Both the position numbers and the translations under genes were made by a program. A DNA stretch of 7,879 bases from JAKAGZ01 sp035266865 (GTDB taxonomy: Bacteria > Bacteroidota > Ignavibacteria > Ignavibacteriales > Ignavibacteriaceae): NCBI GenBank assembly GCA_035266865.1, contig DATFMR010000086.1, positions 1 through 7,879 of the forward strand. Reading direction: 5' to 3'. The notes under the pieces were generated by a model, which was not told the origin of the DNA, searched no databases, and saw only the letters and a program-made list of their open reading frames with translations. This document shows positions 6,901 through 7,879 of the stretch, one piece after another (the first letter of the stretch is position 1; each line of letters starts with the position of its first letter).

Positions 6901-7263
6901 TTAAATACACCACAGGCGCCGGCTGACTTGATGACTAAGGCAGATAATTTGTCAGATCAATTACAGAATATCTGGTTGAAGTTTAACAGGGATGCTGATC
7001 ACCCGAGTGCTGAAGAAACACCACCGTCTCCTGTCACATTTAATGAAAGATTAGGAACTCTTGCATATACACACTGGCGTTCTACTTCAGATATTACCAA
7101 AAAAGAACGGGATGCTTTTAATATTCTGGTTGCAGAATTTCCTCCTGTCTTGAACCAGATTAAAAAGCTTTATAGTGAAGATTTTAAAAACCTGGAAAAC
7201 GAGCTTGAAAAGTACAATGCTCCGTGGACGCCGGGAAGATTGCCCGATTGGAAAATAAAATAA
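3991..7263 (+). CDS. Large secreted Asp-box (BNR / Vps10-like) beta-propeller protein
   Basis: A 1090-residue exported protein with a signal peptide (1-21, NFA before Gln22). Residues about 42-715 carry eleven Asp-box turns (S/T-x-D-x-G-x-x-W/F): 80-87 (degenerate), 134-141, 185-192, 243-250, 293-300, 336-343, 379-386, 520-527, 592-598 (one residue short), 645-652 and 689-696. Such turns mark beta-propeller blades, and the number suggests two propellers, as in sortilin/xyloglucanase-like proteins. The gap 387-519 contains GGTQDNNSMGG (413-423), characteristic of this Bacteroidota-type family. About 370 C-terminal residues follow: a charged Lys/Glu-rich segment (791-822), a beta-rich part (about 830-920, with MPGNYTVSI) and a helical tail ending GRLPDWKIK. 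Databases often label such proteins 'glycosyl hydrolase', but I see no sialidase RIP motif or proven catalytic pair, so the activity is unknown. No obvious C-terminal sorting domain of type IX secretion is present. Confidence 0.92.
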   Translation: MKQFLKILLILAFFISSVNFAQDEKKDVEKDPMNSSTFSGLKLRSIGPAFTSGRIADFAVNPNNHSEYYVATASGNIWKTENSGITFKPVFDKYGAYSIGCISIDPNNPYVVWTGTGENNHQRALGYGDGVYKSTDGGKSWKNMGLKDSRQVGGIVVDPRNSNIVFIAAEGSAWGPGSDRGLFKTIDGGKTWKKVLNISENTGVNNIVYDPRDPDVMYATSEQRRRHVFTKIGGGPESKVYKSTDGGETWEKIMSGLPNVDLGGMGIAVSPVNPDVIYLIVEAAEGKSGFFRSTNRGASWEKMSDYASSGQYYNEIYCDPQNVDKVYSTETRSRVTLDGGKTWMPVGNNNRHVDDHAMWIDPDFTDHFLIGGDGGVYETFDGGKNFDFKENLPITQFYRVAVDNTEPFYYVYGGTQDNNSMGGPSATTSRDGIVNSDWFVTNGGDGFWSAIDPVDPNIVYAEAQYGNMVRYDKASGEAVDIRPEPGKGELTFKWNWDTPLFVSPHNHKRIYTAANKIFRSDDRGNTWTEISGDLTTQTDRNTWPVMGKFWSTDAVAKDKSTSLWGTIVSLTESPVKENLLYAGTDDGLIQVSEDAKTWRKISEFPGVPQYTYVSDIQPSKFDENIVFATFSNLKRDDFTPYVLKSTDKGKSWESIASNLPKNGSAHTIQQDFKNPGLLFVGTEFGIFFSADGGGKWVQLKNGIPTISVKDIAIQERENDLVLATFGRGFYILDNYEPLRETNKDLLNKDSYTFPVKDALMYIQTSGKYGQGSTYFKASNPEYGAIFSYYIKEVPKTLKQIRKEKEKELFKEGKPIPQPSDEQLRAEKNEIAPYLVFKITDASGNVIRKITKAAGKGIQRENWDLRFESTSPVKAAKNKFNPLAREGSSTLVMPGNYTVSISMLTRDSVIQIGTQEIFKVNSLNNTTLPTAKRDELVAFQQKANEIVRTVRGTYNFLNDMIDKVADIKQALLNTPQAPADLMTKADNLSDQLQNIWLKFNRDADHPSAEETPPSPVTFNERLGTLAYTHWRSTSDITKKERDAFNILVAEFPPVLNQIKKLYSEDFKNLENELEKYNAPWTPGRLPDWKIK

Positions 7264-7272
7264 GGCTTACAG

Positions 7273-7298
7273 TAGAGACGGGGCATGCCCCGTCTCTA
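7273..7298. repeat. 26-bp perfect palindrome, REP-like element
   Basis: Arm TAGAGACGGGG, centre CATG, then the exact complement of the arm, ten bases after the Asp-box gene stop. It can fold into an 11-bp G/C-rich stem with a four-base loop. From memory, palindromes of the pattern GTAGAGACG..CATG..CGTCTCTAC are dispersed repeats in many bacterial genomes (cyanobacteria and members of this group included); here the outermost G7272 is unpaired (A7299). It sits between convergent stops (7263 and 7302), the usual place for REP elements. Neither strand has a T-run directly after the stem, so it is not a canonical intrinsic terminator, though it may block read-through or protect mRNA 3' ends. Confidence 0.8.
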
Positions 7299-7301
7299 AA
7301 A

Positions 7302-7667
7302 TTAATAATTGACTTCTCTTGAGTAAGTCCCTTTATCCATTTCATTAATCTGAACTGTAATACTTAACTTCAATTTTTCGAAAGATTCTGGGAAAGACTT
7401 TTTGAGTATATCCAGACAATTTTCTGAAATTGTCTTCCTTATATGATCATCTCTTCCAGTTAAAATTGAAATTTTTAATGTAACAAATGCCCTTTCCGGA
7501 TCGCCGTCTCCTATTAAATAATCGTGATGAACAATTGTTCTGCTCTTCAGGTCATTCAAAGAGAACATTTTTGTTTCGATAATTACGTCGTGAATATTCT
7601 TTAAAATTGCACGATCGTCCGTTTTATCCAGGACATTATCTGAATATTCTAAAGTACAGTGCGGCAT
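7302..7667 (-). CDS. 5-carboxymethyl-2-hydroxymuconate isomerase (CHMI) family protein
   Basis: A 121-residue cytoplasmic protein of the tautomerase superfamily. It begins MPH; after removal of Met, Pro becomes the N-terminal catalytic base. It aligns from memory without gaps to the first 43 residues of E. coli HpcD/HpaF: MPH, E7, SDN (9-11), F35, L37 and SR (42-43) coincide. DGxxxxAFV (54-62) and the TGR (70-72) also match the family. HpcD isomerises 5-carboxymethyl-2-hydroxymuconate in homoprotocatechuate degradation. No other gene of that pathway is in the window, so a different keto-enol substrate is possible. The start at 7667 is set by the essential N-terminal Pro and by AAGGGGAA (7674-7681). 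It lies 23 bp after the end of the upstream gene on the same strand, suggesting one transcript. Codon use looks like that of its neighbours. Confidence 0.88.
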   Translation of the reverse strand: MPHCTLEYSDNVLDKTDDRAILKNIHDVIIETKMFSLNDLKSRTIVHHDYLIGDGDPERAFVTLKISILTGRDDHIRKTISENCLDILKKSFPESFEKLKLSITVQINEMDKGTYSREVNY

Positions 7668-7673
7668 AATTTA

Positions 7674-7681
7674 TTCCCCTT
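7674..7681 (-). promoter_or_regulatory. Ribosome-binding site AAGGGGAA of the CHMI-like gene
   Basis: On the minus strand AAGGGGAA lies six bases before the ATG at 7667, in the 23-bp gap after the upstream gene. It supports a start that leaves Pro as the second codon. Confidence 0.6.
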
Positions 7682-7690
7682 ATATAATTA

Positions 7691-7879
7691 TTATTTAGAT
7701 TCCTGTTCCCAATCTATTAAAATTGAGTTCTTAAAGAAATAGGTAATATCGCCGTAGTGCCACTGTGTAAAAACACCCCAGGGATGTTTATCGGTGTTTG
7801 TTTTGTCGGGCTTTCCCCAGATATCTTGCAGCATATCTTCAGACATTCCTTTCCAGATTTTTCCTTCCAGTACTCTTTG
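7691..7879 (-). CDS. C-terminal 62 residues of a possible BamE/SmpA-like protein (runs off window)
   Basis: The minus-strand frame is open from the window edge to TAA at 7691-7693 and too short for most gene finders. The visible part starts QRVLEGKIWKGMSEDMLQD and continues IWGKPDKTN, then WGVFTQWHYG, ITYFFKNSILIDW. The pattern 'G-x-I/V-W-x-G-M-s-x-x-m-x-x-x-W/L-G-x-P' followed by a W-x-Y-G strand resembles SmpA/OmlA (BamE)-type folds and small Bacteroidota proteins built on the same motif. I recognise the motif, not the gene; the N-terminus, including any signal or lipobox, is outside the window. It precedes the CHMI-like gene by 23 bp on the same strand, so the two are probably cotranscribed. 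Coding status is likely; the fold call is tentative. Confidence 0.72.
   Translation of the reverse strand, partial: QRVLEGKIWKGMSEDMLQDIWGKPDKTNTDKHPWGVFTQWHYGDITYFFKNSILIDWEQESK

Noticed and set aside
7273..7298. Reading the palindrome as a standard intrinsic terminator
   Set aside because: The stem is good but is followed by AAATTAAT on the plus strand and ACTGTAAG on the minus strand, so no U-run follows directly; a REP-like element fits better.

Overview
The window is AT-rich bacterial DNA with seven protein-coding genes, two of them cut by the window edges. There are no tRNA or rRNA genes, no CRISPR array and no transposase gene. The gene content suggests the Bacteroidota/Chlorobiota/Ignavibacteriota group: a BshB1-type bacillithiol deacetylase, a very large secreted Asp-box (BNR) protein, a secreted LolA-like protein, and exported proteins with short 'MKK/MKQ...Q' signal peptides cleaved before Gln. 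Several starts carry clear Shine-Dalgarno sequences (AGGAGG, AGGTGAT, AAGGGGAA), which is less usual for classical Bacteroidota and makes an Ignavibacteria-like lineage my best guess. This is inference, not proof.

Layout. Minus strand, 1-404: N-terminal 134 residues of an exported YtcJ-type amidohydrolase. 405-927: long divergent intergenic region containing three exact TTTTGGT heptamers at 11-bp steps. Plus strand, 928-1644: bshB1. Its stop lies 17 bp from the end of the convergent minus-strand gene 1662-2738, a soluble receiver-plus-histidine-kinase protein. Upstream of that on the same strand, 2909-3610 encodes a LolA-like periplasmic protein. A 380-bp divergent region then leads to the plus-strand 1090-residue secreted Asp-box propeller protein (3991-7263). 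A 26-bp perfect palindrome of REP type (7273-7298) fills the gap to the convergent minus-strand pair: a small CHMI-family (tautomerase fold) protein (7302-7667) and, 23 bp upstream of it, the C-terminal end of a possible BamE/SmpA-like protein (7691-7879).

Functionally the genes do not form an obvious pathway. bshB1 makes the bacillithiol precursor and stands alone. The receiver-kinase protein has no recognisable partner gene in view. The LolA-like and Asp-box proteins are both exported and divergently arranged, so they may share a control region, but nothing shows that they act together. The CHMI-like enzyme has no homoprotocatechuate-pathway neighbours.

I see no convincing new multi-gene system. 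The points most worth a second look are non-coding: the 11-bp-phased repeats, the REP-like palindrome, and the unusually long stop-free, G-poor leader of the LolA-like gene.
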